The notes beneath the pieces are model-generated. The model searched no databases. It was not told where the DNA came from and was given only the letters and a program-made list of their open reading frames with translations. Both the position numbers and the translations under genes were made by a program. Below are positions 1 to 6,343 of a DNA stretch of 23,675 nucleotides, piece after piece (the first letter of the stretch is position 1; each line of letters opens with the position of its first letter). Origin of the DNA: a virus; the IMG/VR virus record IMGVR_UViG_3300036980_000141, positions 1 to 23,675 of that record; one strand, 5' to 3'.

Positions 1-86
1 TCAATTCGATTGAGCATTTGGCCTAGTGCGGTTGCGATCCCGGTCCGATTGGCTCTGAATGAAAGAATGGCTTCATCCCTGGTCAT
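1..86 (-). CDS. Start of an unidentified gene (partial)
   Basis: The frame is open to the left window edge. The ATG at 86 has GGAGG seven bases upstream, while the ATG at 92 is too close to it. The 28 visible residues are MTRDEAILSFRANRTGIATA, then LGQMLNRI. They begin a helix and continue beyond the window. Too short to assign. It is the next gene of the same operon. Confidence 0.65.
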   Translation of the reverse strand, partial: MTRDEAILSFRANRTGIATALGQMLNRI

Positions 87-126
87 GGGCATACCTCCAG
101 AACCAACCCGCCTCAATGGCATCCAT
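73..126 (-). CDS. Possible 17-residue coupling ORF
   Basis: An ATG overlapping the previous stop (TGATG), with GGGAGGA just upstream, opens a frame of 17 codons (MDAIEAGWFWRYAHDQG) that ends 14 bases inside the next gene. It fills what would otherwise be a 39-base gap in a coupled operon. It may only carry ribosomes to the next start, or be chance. No conservation could be tested. Confidence 0.3.
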   Translation of the reverse strand: MDAIEAGWFWRYAHDQG

Positions 127-404
127 CAGTCCTCCCTCGGATCATGGAACTTGATGCTGCTGACGATCTCGGCAATGTCGCGCCCGAGGAAAGTCAATGG
201 CCCCCTCGCGAAAGCGGGAGGCGGGCGCAGCTTCGCGTATGCGGGCCATCCCCTGCGCCGCCAGGTGGCCCCGTAAGGAGTGTCCTCGACGATCACACCT
301 TCAGCGTCGAGCGCCGCCCGTATCTCGTCAGCGCGGGCGTACTCCTTCCGCTTGCGCGCGGCCTCTCGTTCGAGCAGCAGTCGCTCGATCTCGGCCTGCT
401 CCAT
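126..404 (-). CDS. Stand-alone domain resembling the cysteinyl-tRNA synthetase C-terminus
   Basis: A 92-residue protein from the ATG at 404. The frame is open further upstream, but that part overlaps the preceding gene and is His/Arg/Gln-rich shadow sequence. Residues 1-50 read IERLLLEREAARKRKEYARA, then DEIRAALDAEGVIVEDTPYG, ATWRR. This matches the C-terminal helical segment of CysRS, whose pattern is 'I..R..AR..KDFA.AD.IRD.L...GI.LEDT..GT.W', which in the enzyme contacts the tRNA anticodon. The catalytic domain, HIGH and KMSKS motifs are absent. Residues 51-92 are unrelated. Whether it binds RNA is unknown. Confidence 0.75.
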   Translation of the reverse strand: MEQAEIERLLLEREAARKRKEYARADEIRAALDAEGVIVEDTPYGATWRRRGWPAYAKLRPPPAFARGPLTFLGRDIAEIVSSIKFHDPRED

Positions 405-415
405 GACGAGCAGAC

Positions 416-841
416 CTACGCGATTCTGATGAGTGCAGTCGCAGCAGCCGGTGCCGGGAACGTCACGGTGAATGTCCCGTTGCTCGAACTGATCGTCGCG
501 CCGAAGTCCCACACGCCGATCGCTCCCTTGTTGGTGTCGGTGTTGTTGTAGATCATGCAACCCCTCGCCGAGATGGTCGAGGTCGGCCACGCCGGGTCTC
601 CCGACCAGTCGATGTACGCCGTCGAGGTGTCGATCGTGCAGGTGTAGGTGGCGAGAGTCTGCCCCGCCTGCGTGTAGCCGTTCGCCCCGGCGACCTCGTT
701 GGTGCTCGCGTACTGCGTGGTTGCGGAGTTGAGCGTCACGGCATCGGTGAAGAGCGCGATGCGGTAGTTGTTGCCGCTGGCGTGAACGCCCGTGAGGAAG
801 TCGTACTTCGCCCTGATCGTGAACGCGGTGGTGATCGCCAT
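416..841 (-). CDS. Predicted virion-associated protein, beta-rich
   Basis: A 141-residue protein with GGAGGAGTAATTCA before its ATG, four bases after the glycosyltransferase. It starts MAITTAFTIRAKYDFLTGVH, and continues NNYRIALFTDAVTLNSATTQ, then EVAGANGYTQAGQTL, ARGCMIYNNTDTNKGAIGVW and a final strand TFPAPAAATALIRIA. I recognise the pattern of a common phage protein of unknown function found near tail-fibre genes ('...F...L..G.H.....KIALYT.A.......T.Y...GEV...GY..GG..L'). Rich in Thr/Ser/Ala strands, it is a plausible tail or capsid surface component and a possible sugar acceptor. The function remains unproven. Confidence 0.78.
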   Translation of the reverse strand: MAITTAFTIRAKYDFLTGVHASGNNYRIALFTDAVTLNSATTQYASTNEVAGANGYTQAGQTLATYTCTIDTSTAYIDWSGDPAWPTSTISARGCMIYNNTDTNKGAIGVWDFGATISSSNGTFTVTFPAPAAATALIRIA

Positions 842-845
842 TGAA

Positions 846-1583
846 TTACTCCTCCTTGACTTCGTCCGTGAGACTGAAGGACTTCATGATGTCGCCCGAC
901 CAGCGGGCGGGTCCCCAGTGCCCGAGCTGTATGCTCGGGTCCAGCCACACTCGGCCTCCAACCGAGCGCCAGCGGTAGTAGAACGCGACGTCCTCTGCGC
1001 GGTAGATGTGCGAGTCGGGTTCGAGGTAGGGGTTGAAGAGCGCTGGCACTCTCTTCTCGCGGTCCTCGTCGTCGATGTACCAGAGGTCCTTGAAGTGCTC
1101 CAGCATCTTCTCGATCGCGTCCTTCGAGGCGAGCATGAAGCAACACCCCCCGGCACCCATCTCGATGCACCCGCAGTCGGGGCAGATCGGGTTCTCCCTC
1201 CCGAGGGGGAACATCGCGAACTCCGGCCTGGCATCCGAGGGCTTCTTCTTCTTCACCCCTGCCGCATAGCAGACCTCGTGCTTGTTCGAGAGGATCTTGA
1301 GGATCATGCGGTGGTCGAAGTCCATATCGTCGTCGATCATCAAGAGATGGCTGAACTCCTCTTTCCGCATGAACTCCTCGATGATGCTGTTCCTCGCCCT
1401 CTCTACTGCCGACGATCCGATGACCCAATAGACGCCGAACTGAATCTCCAACTTCGTGAGGAGTACCGCCGCCTGGATCAAGGCAGTCGCCAGCTCGGTC
1501 CTCATCTCCCCCGAAACGTTCGGGATCGCAATGAGGAGGCCGGTGAAGCCCTCCGGCAACTTGGCGGCGGTTTCCTCGGTCAC
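846..1583 (-). CDS. Glycosyltransferase-like protein, GT-A fold
   Basis: A 245-residue protein from the GTG at 1583, chosen because it overlaps the previous stop as GTGA and gives a start MTEETAAKLPEGFTGLLIAI that matches the paralogue's MTEGTKPVPL...FTGIFIAI. An upstream in-frame GTG at 1619 would add 12 residues. Domain features are ERARNSIIEEF, LLMIDDDMDFD (DDD at 84-86, the metal/nucleotide-sugar binding type), a CPDCGC cluster at 134-139, and AEDVAFYYRWRSVGGRVWLD plus PSIQLGHWG. The whole length aligns with residues 1-245 of the glycosyltransferase-methyltransferase protein but without the methyltransferase. Donor and acceptor are unknown. A virion protein, for example the adjacent 141-residue product, is possible. 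Confidence 0.85.
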   Translation of the reverse strand: MTEETAAKLPEGFTGLLIAIPNVSGEMRTELATALIQAAVLLTKLEIQFGVYWVIGSSAVERARNSIIEEFMRKEEFSHLLMIDDDMDFDHRMILKILSNKHEVCYAAGVKKKKPSDARPEFAMFPLGRENPICPDCGCIEMGAGGCCFMLASKDAIEKMLEHFKDLWYIDDEDREKRVPALFNPYLEPDSHIYRAEDVAFYYRWRSVGGRVWLDPSIQLGHWGPARWSGDIMKSFSLTDEVKEE

Positions 1584-1819
1584 GGCATGATCCCCAGCTT
1601 CCTCTGCTTGTTCTTCCACTTCATGACCTGGAACATGTCAAGCCCGAATATCTTCTCGATCCTCATGTCGCGTTCGATCTTCTTGTCGAGCTCGGCCATC
1701 CACAACCGGACTCTCTCCTTCGCTTCCCGGTGCGCCTCGTAGGGGTCCACCGCCTGCATCGTGGGGACCTCTGCCGCTGCTTCGACCCCGCCGATCTCAG
1801 CCTTGGCATCAGTGGTCAT
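1580..1819 (-). CDS. Small charged helical protein, unknown function
   Basis: A 79-residue protein with ATG at 1819 overlapping the preceding stop (ATGA) and its own stop overlapping the next GTG (GTGA). The N-terminus is acidic and Ala-rich (MTTDAKAEIGGVEAAAEVPT), and the rest is a charged amphipathic helix (AHREAKERVRLWMAELDKKI) with a Lys-rich end (MKWKNKQRKLGIMP). It is locked in place directly before the second glycosyltransferase, so it might be a partner of that enzyme, but this is position only. Confidence 0.72.
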   Translation of the reverse strand: MTTDAKAEIGGVEAAAEVPTMQAVDPYEAHREAKERVRLWMAELDKKIERDMRIEKIFGLDMFQVMKWKNKQRKLGIMP

Positions 1820-1992
1820 TTCTTATCCTCCTCCGTCACCGGATGCGCGGTCCCCACACCCCCGATCATCGGGACTCGCACGTTGACGTCCCTGCCACCG
1901 TGCGCGTTCCTGCGGTACTCGATGATCGTACCCGTGGGCGTGACGATGGTCTCGTCCTCCTGCTCCTCTTTGTCCTTCGGCTCACCTGGCAT
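1816..1992 (-). CDS. Small acidic protein, 58 residues
   Basis: An unbroken 58-codon frame with ATG at 1992, preceded by GAGGAGGGACA, overlapping the previous gene by 11 bases and the next ATG as ATGA. The protein begins MPGEPKDKEEQEDETIVTPT, followed by GTIIEYRRNAHGGRDVNVRV and PMIGGVGTAHPVTEEDKK. An acidic start and end flank a short beta-looking centre. It has no known motif. The ribosome site and double coupling make it very likely real although it is short. Confidence 0.75.
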   Translation of the reverse strand: MPGEPKDKEEQEDETIVTPTGTIIEYRRNAHGGRDVNVRVPMIGGVGTAHPVTEEDKK

Positions 1993-2359
1993 TGTCCCTC
2001 CTCGAACGATTCATCAGTAGGTTCTTGATGTCGTCGTTCTGCGTTCTAATGTACCGCAATTCCTCGCTCGTCTCTCTGTACTCTCGCGTCCTGTCCTGCC
2101 GTTCCTGCTTGAGGTCGTCAGCAATCTTCTCCTGAGTGACCTCTAGCTTCATGATCGCTGCCTTGCTGCTCGTCAGCGCCACCCCCACCTGAGTGCCGAT
2201 GTGCGTCTTGAGACGAGAGGAGAGCGCAGACGAGATGCTGATGATGGCGACTATTATCGCGAGGATCGAGTGCCAGAGTTTGAGGTTGAGGGAGAATACC
2301 GCATCCTCCCCCTCCGACCTGGCTACGCTGAATGTGGCGCGCTTGTGTATCATTTCCAA
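1982..2359 (-). CDS. Membrane-anchored coiled-coil protein
   Basis: A 125-residue protein with one membrane segment, LWHSILAIIVAIISISSA (about 29-46), then a long charged helix KLEVTQEKIADDLKQERQDR continuing to about residue 118 with heptad spacing, a likely coiled coil, and a basic C-terminus. The start is either TTG at 2359 (GAGGT five bases upstream) or ATG at 2353, two codons later. Small single-pass coiled-coil proteins after the tail-fibre genes are often holin accessory (XhlA-like) or i-spanin-like proteins, but no endolysin is visible nearby, so a lysis role is only a suggestion. Confidence 0.75.
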   Translation of the reverse strand: MEMIHKRATFSVARSEGEDAVFSLNLKLWHSILAIIVAIISISSALSSRLKTHIGTQVGVALTSSKAAIMKLEVTQEKIADDLKQERQDRTREYRETSEELRYIRTQNDDIKNLLMNRSRRDNAR

Positions 2360-2361
2360 TC

Positions 2362-3846
2362 TTACCTCGCCACTCCGATAGACAGACGAACCTTGTCAAC
2401 GAAGCACGACCCGGCCGCGTACATGGCTTGGTAAGCGAAGATGTTGAGGTTCGCGTAACCTCCCCCCGGACTCTTGCTCCCCCGATAGACTTCGATGCCG
2501 GCTCTGGTGACGCTGCACTGAGCGGTCGTCCCGTCGCATGAGTTGTTCATCACGAACCAATCCGACCCGATCCTGACCTCGACCCCGGTGTCTACGTTGT
2601 CTACGAATAGGTTGCACCGACTCTGACTGATCCTCCCCGCTCCGACTTTGAATACGTCCTCGACCCCGCAGGCTGAGAACGCGCAAAGATCCTGGTAGTA
2701 AATCTGTCCAGGCTTGAATACCCAATAGGTTGACCACGGACTCGCTCTGACGAAGGTCGCGGCCCCTGCGCCATACCAGAGGTGGAGCGTCCCATAGGCA
2801 ATGCCGTGAATGTTTACTATTCCTGGGTGATTTGTCTCGTCACCGTAGCCGACGTAGGTGTAAGTTCCGAGGTTCCAACCAAGCTCCCCGACATACCCAT
2901 CCTCCGTCCCTCCGGAGGTGAAGTCGTCCACCCAGGACATGTAGGTCATCCGGTCCTCAGTCTTGGGGATCGTGTAGGTATCGAGGGTGATCGCTTCCTC
3001 TGTGGAGTAGTCGGATGCGGCGTACTCGACCATCTCAAGGGTGAACGTCCCGAGTCCTCGCTGAATGGAACGCACCCGAAAGAAGGTCGCGAGAGGACCG
3101 ATGTCGCTCACGATCCCGACAACGTCGCCGGGAGCGAGAAGGGTGCCCTGCTGCCCGATGGTGCAGCCGACCCTCAGCGTCCTCTGGGCCAGGTAGTACC
3201 ACTGCCTCGCGAGCCTGTACGCGCAAGATGCAGAGGGTACGGAGAGGGCTTGAATCGCCAAAACCCGAGGCTGCTCGGTGCCCTGCCTGACCGCGAGAGA
3301 TTCGTACCTCACGGGCTTGTTGATCCAATCCGTCTGATCGTAGAACGTGACCTCGACGGTGTTGGGTGCCTCCTCGCGAGAGCGCGCGATGCTGAGCGAG
3401 GACTTGTTCCCCGAGGCCAGGATCGGGAACACCAGCGTATTGTCCCCGACCACGTCGCGCAGTTCGGCATTGATATACTCGATCTGAAACCAGAAGTCCT
3501 TGTCGGGCTCCTCCGTGTAGACCTCAAGGCTGCCTACGAAGAAAGCTCCGGCCAGCAACCCTCGGAGCGCGACCGAGGAACTGTGCGAGAGCCCCAAGTC
3601 ACCGAGCGACGGATCGACAGAGACTCCGGTGAGTTCGGCGATCTGCCCCGTGACCAGCGATCCCGTCCAAGTCAAGGCGTGCAAGCCCGGCAGGGAGAAC
3701 GAGCCGTCGATCTGTTGCTCCGTCCCAGAGAGTTCCGCAGTCGCCTCAAGGCCGAGCAACTCCACCGCAACATCGGGTCCGCCGATGGGTTCTCCTAGTT
3801 CCGGTGTGGCCTCTAGTCCTTCGAGGTCGTAGTTGTCGTCAGCCAT
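2362..3846 (-). CDS. Tip attachment protein, C-terminal half, with receptor-binding-like domain
   Basis: A 494-residue protein overlapping the previous gene (TGATG). Residues 1-50 hold an internal echo (GLEATPELGEP, then GLEATAELSGT). Residues about 70-290 resemble the second half of a J-like core: DKDFWFQIEYINAELRDVVG, APNTVEVTFYDQTDWINKPV, YRLARQWYYLAQRTLRVGCT and LLAPGDVVGIVSDIG. From about residue 300 a separate beta-rich domain starts at YMSWVDDFTSGGTEDGYVGE with LGWNLGTYTY and ends SCFVDKVRLSIGVAR, the look of a lectin/concanavalin-like module, a candidate for host recognition. Six Cys in this domain might form disulfides or none. J-half similarity is by pattern recognition. Confidence 0.75.
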   Translation of the reverse strand: MADDNYDLEGLEATPELGEPIGGPDVAVELLGLEATAELSGTEQQIDGSFSLPGLHALTWTGSLVTGQIAELTGVSVDPSLGDLGLSHSSSVALRGLLAGAFFVGSLEVYTEEPDKDFWFQIEYINAELRDVVGDNTLVFPILASGNKSSLSIARSREEAPNTVEVTFYDQTDWINKPVRYESLAVRQGTEQPRVLAIQALSVPSASCAYRLARQWYYLAQRTLRVGCTIGQQGTLLAPGDVVGIVSDIGPLATFFRVRSIQRGLGTFTLEMVEYAASDYSTEEAITLDTYTIPKTEDRMTYMSWVDDFTSGGTEDGYVGELGWNLGTYTYVGYGDETNHPGIVNIHGIAYGTLHLWYGAGAATFVRASPWSTYWVFKPGQIYYQDLCAFSACGVEDVFKVGAGRISQSRCNLFVDNVDTGVEVRIGSDWFVMNNSCDGTTAQCSVTRAGIEVYRGSKSPGGGYANLNIFAYQAMYAAGSCFVDKVRLSIGVAR

Positions 3847-5027
3847 CAGAGTCCGATGTAGGCGGAGCCGTCAGGGTAGACGTTGCTCTGCGCCTGGTGC
3901 CAGGTGATTCCCCGGTAGGGCTTGAGGATGAGGTACCACGTCTCTCCCGGTGTGAGGTAGGCTCCCGTCGCTAGAAAGTCAAAGGTGACGAGCTGATTCA
4001 GTCCTGGCGAGAGGCCGGTTGCCGTGGCCTCCGCGTAGAGATTCTCGGGCTGTTGGCGAAGCCAAAGCGTAGGGTCCTCAAAGTCCTCGTCGATGTCCAG
4101 TTTGAGTATGACCTTAATCCTGACGCCAGGAGCCTTGAACGTCTGCGCTCTCGTCCTGACTCCGACGGGTATCGTGTCCGTCGGTCTCGCGCCGATGACG
4201 TTGACCGCGTCGAGCCTCGCGTACCACTTCCCGTCAACCCAATACACAAAGCCCGCGCAGGTGGTCTTGAGGAGGTCGCGCACCACGTCCACAACCGCCC
4301 TGCGGTCGGTGACCATGAACGACGCCCGCCACCTTCCGGCTCCCTCTACCGCATCGTCGCAGATGTTCATTGCGTCGGTCCACGAGTCAGAGTCGAGGAG
4401 CGCAGAGTCAAGCCCCGCCCCGTAGTCTCCGTTCGTCATCAAGTCCCTGGCGATGAGGATGGGGTTCTCCGTCCAGACCCGATCGTCGATGCGGGGATCG
4501 TAGACCTTGATCCCCTTGACGATGACCTCGACCTCCGGGTTTCCCCCGGTGAACTCAGCAGCCGTCAGGTCGAGCCGGATGTAGAGCAGCGCGCGGCCCG
4601 GATAGGAGCTCGACCAATCGGCGTGCGGGACCTCCGTGATCTCGGCCTGGTCCACGGTGCCGGGCCTGACGATGCAGGTGCACCACGTCTTCGACTGCGT
4701 GTAGACCTCGCTCCCGCAGACGTTGACGCTGACGACGGAATGAATCTCTCCCTCGGAGAGCAGATAGACCATATGCAGAAAGGTCGCCACGATCTCGGCG
4801 TGTACGACTTGAGGCTGAAACCTGACCTGCCCGTAGATAATCGGGGCGCAGCGGTTCTCCGCCGTGTCCGAGATGTTCATGCTCATGTCGCGCTGAATCG
4901 TCTCGCCCGCGCCGGAGTCGTAGGAGGGGACGGTGCCTCCTGTGTTCGGAGGTGGCGCAGGAGGTGGCGGTATCTCCGGCGGCGGAGCCGGTGGGAGTCT
5001 CTTGCGCGGAGGGCGAATCTCACCCAC
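3846..5027 (-). CDS. Tip attachment / central hub protein, N-terminal half (J-like)
   Basis: A 393-residue protein starting with GTG after GGGGGAGGAAGTTA. Residues 5-28 are an unusual Pro-rich leader (PPRKRLPPAPPPEIPPPPAP). The middle fits the tip-attachment domain of J-like proteins: CAPIIYGQVRFQPQVVHAEI, YLLSEGEIHSVVSVNVCGSE, VIVKGIKVYDPRIDDRVWTE with NPILIARDLMTNGDYGAGLD, and VVDVVRDLLKTTCAGFVYWV with DGKWYARLDA. After residue 290 the J pattern breaks and a beta-sandwich-like domain begins, with LTPGETWYLILKPY and NVYPDGSAYIGL, of the sort used for carbohydrate binding. The rest of the J-like core appears in the next gene, coupled by TGATG. Confidence 0.8.
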   Translation of the reverse strand: MGEIRPPRKRLPPAPPPEIPPPPAPPPNTGGTVPSYDSGAGETIQRDMSMNISDTAENRCAPIIYGQVRFQPQVVHAEIVATFLHMVYLLSEGEIHSVVSVNVCGSEVYTQSKTWCTCIVRPGTVDQAEITEVPHADWSSSYPGRALLYIRLDLTAAEFTGGNPEVEVIVKGIKVYDPRIDDRVWTENPILIARDLMTNGDYGAGLDSALLDSDSWTDAMNICDDAVEGAGRWRASFMVTDRRAVVDVVRDLLKTTCAGFVYWVDGKWYARLDAVNVIGARPTDTIPVGVRTRAQTFKAPGVRIKVILKLDIDEDFEDPTLWLRQQPENLYAEATATGLSPGLNQLVTFDFLATGAYLTPGETWYLILKPYRGITWHQAQSNVYPDGSAYIGL

Positions 5028-5613
5028 TAACTTCCTCCCCCGAGAAGTTCGCCGTGATGCTGACCTTCCTCCATCCCGTGACCGTGACGATGGGGTCAGA
5101 GGTAAATCTGCCCAAGAGCAGGCGGCGTCCTCGGTAGGTTATGTAGACCTGAGTTTCGTCCCCTGGCTCATGCCCGGACTGGAAGGTCACGACGCTGCGT
5201 TTCAGGCCGGAGGACTCGACGGACATGGTGTAGTCTGTCTCGACCGTCTGCGTCGTGCCGTCAACCTTGACGGTCTCAGTCCCCGCCTCGACCTGTATCC
5301 CTCCAACCTCGAACACCGTTCGACTCCCGGTACCCCAACCAATCTGCGCGTTCTCCCACAACCTATGCGGGTCCACGGTGTAGGCGTTGAATGTCCGAAA
5401 GGAGCCCTCTGCCCAACGGATGAAACTGAGCAGCGTGTCCGCGTTCGTCCCGGTCACGGTGTTCCAGAGGTACTTGACAACCCATCTCGGGGTAGTCCTG
5501 TTCGCCCTCACCTGCGCGATGCCGGTCGCGGATGAGAGGATGAGTTGGTCCCAGGTTTCTTGATCGACGCTGCCGTAACTCGGAGTGATCGTGGGGTCGA
5601 GTAGGTCTACCAT
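5020..5613 (-). CDS. Minor tail / distal tail-like protein
   Basis: A 197-residue beta-rich protein between the gpL-like and hub genes. It begins MVDLLDPTITPSYGSVDQET, followed by ANRTTPRWVVKYLWNT, then ADTLLSFIRWAEGSFRTFNA, a strand-helix-strand pattern typical of distal tail (Dit/gpM/DUF2460-like) proteins that form a ring at the tube end ('...F..f...g.f..F...'). The last third holds beta strands ending RRLLLGRFTSDPIVTVTGWR. The ribosome site GAGGG is rather far from the ATG, and the stop lies within the start of the next gene. Which of the two tip ring proteins it corresponds to is uncertain. Confidence 0.72.
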   Translation of the reverse strand: MVDLLDPTITPSYGSVDQETWDQLILSSATGIAQVRANRTTPRWVVKYLWNTVTGTNADTLLSFIRWAEGSFRTFNAYTVDPHRLWENAQIGWGTGSRTVFEVGGIQVEAGTETVKVDGTTQTVETDYTMSVESSGLKRSVVTFQSGHEPGDETQVYITYRGRRLLLGRFTSDPIVTVTGWRKVSITANFSGEEVSG

Positions 5614-5614
5614 G

Positions 5615-6343
5615 TCATGTCACCCTCTTGAGAAGTAAACGGGGAGGCCGGATGTCAGTGCGTGGAGGAGGAGCGAACGGGTTGTATGAAGGCATCGGAG
5701 GCGTGGCAGAGTATCCGGTCCCGAACCTTGACGAACCTGGAACGAACTCCTGCAGGTAGTATTGCAATCGCGTGTTGAGCGTCGGCATCGCCCGGAAGCC
5801 GCCGTACCGCGCGGCGTTGGAGTGCAGCAGACAGGCTGCGTAACTGTGGTCGCACGAAGTCGCGTCGGTGTTCCCGCAGCGAGTCCCGCCGTACCTATAC
5901 GAGCAGAGCCTGGTCGTCCTCATCCCGACCATTCCCGCGTCCCTCAACTCCGCGAGGCTGCCGATGATCTCCACAGAGGCCGCGTCTGCCGTGAAGCCGA
6001 TGACGATTCCAGAATAGATCGTGAGGTAGTCTCCACCCTCGTATTGCTCATAAATCTTGAGACTCCTCCCCACGAGGCCACCTTGCGCCGTCCCGTCCAA
6101 GTCGCGGATGAGCGGGACGTTGTCGGTGTTGCCGATGCGGACGCTGACGGCCGGCTGGTCGTCGAGCATGACCTCGCCAACCTCTAAGAAGCACGGGATG
6201 TAGGAGTCGGTGCCTATGTCAATCCCCGTGGGAGAGTCCGTATACCTAATGACGGTGTCAGTGCCGATCTCCACCGCCATGAATGCTCGGTACGCCGTTT
6301 GAATGGCGGCGGTAGTAATGGGGGCAGCGATGTCGCGGGGCAC
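5615..6343 (-). CDS. Minor tail protein, lambda gpL-like with four conserved cysteines
   Basis: A 242-residue tail-tip protein starting with GTG, one base overlapping the tape measure stop (TAGTG), with GGAGGAG upstream. The first 140 residues are beta-rich (FMAVEIGTDTVIRYTDSP, SVRIGNTDNVPLIRDLDG, YSGIVIGFTADAASVEII). Then RTTRLCSYRYGGTRCGNTDA, SCDHSYAACLLHSNAARYGG place cysteines at 147, 156, 164 and 171. This Cys pattern is that of lambda gpL and relatives, where four Cys ligate an iron-sulfur cluster. The C-terminus is Pro-rich (ATPPMPSYNPFAPPPRTDI). It should sit in the tip complex between tape measure and hub. Cluster binding here is by analogy. Confidence 0.82.
   Translation of the reverse strand: MPRDIAAPITTAAIQTAYRAFMAVEIGTDTVIRYTDSPTGIDIGTDSYIPCFLEVGEVMLDDQPAVSVRIGNTDNVPLIRDLDGTAQGGLVGRSLKIYEQYEGGDYLTIYSGIVIGFTADAASVEIIGSLAELRDAGMVGMRTTRLCSYRYGGTRCGNTDATSCDHSYAACLLHSNAARYGGFRAMPTLNTRLQYYLQEFVPGSSRFGTGYSATPPMPSYNPFAPPPRTDIRPPRLLLKRVT

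Noticed and set aside
405-590. 62-codon upstream extension of the CysRS-like frame
   Set aside because: It is the shadow of the 141-residue gene at 416-841, with His/Arg/Gln-rich composition; the CysRS-like similarity begins only after the ATG at 404.
736-1428. 230-codon minus-strand frame overlapping the glycosyltransferase
   Set aside because: It is an alternative frame of the glycosyltransferase gene, Arg/His/Gly-rich, with no motif, and the GT frame is supported by its paralogue.
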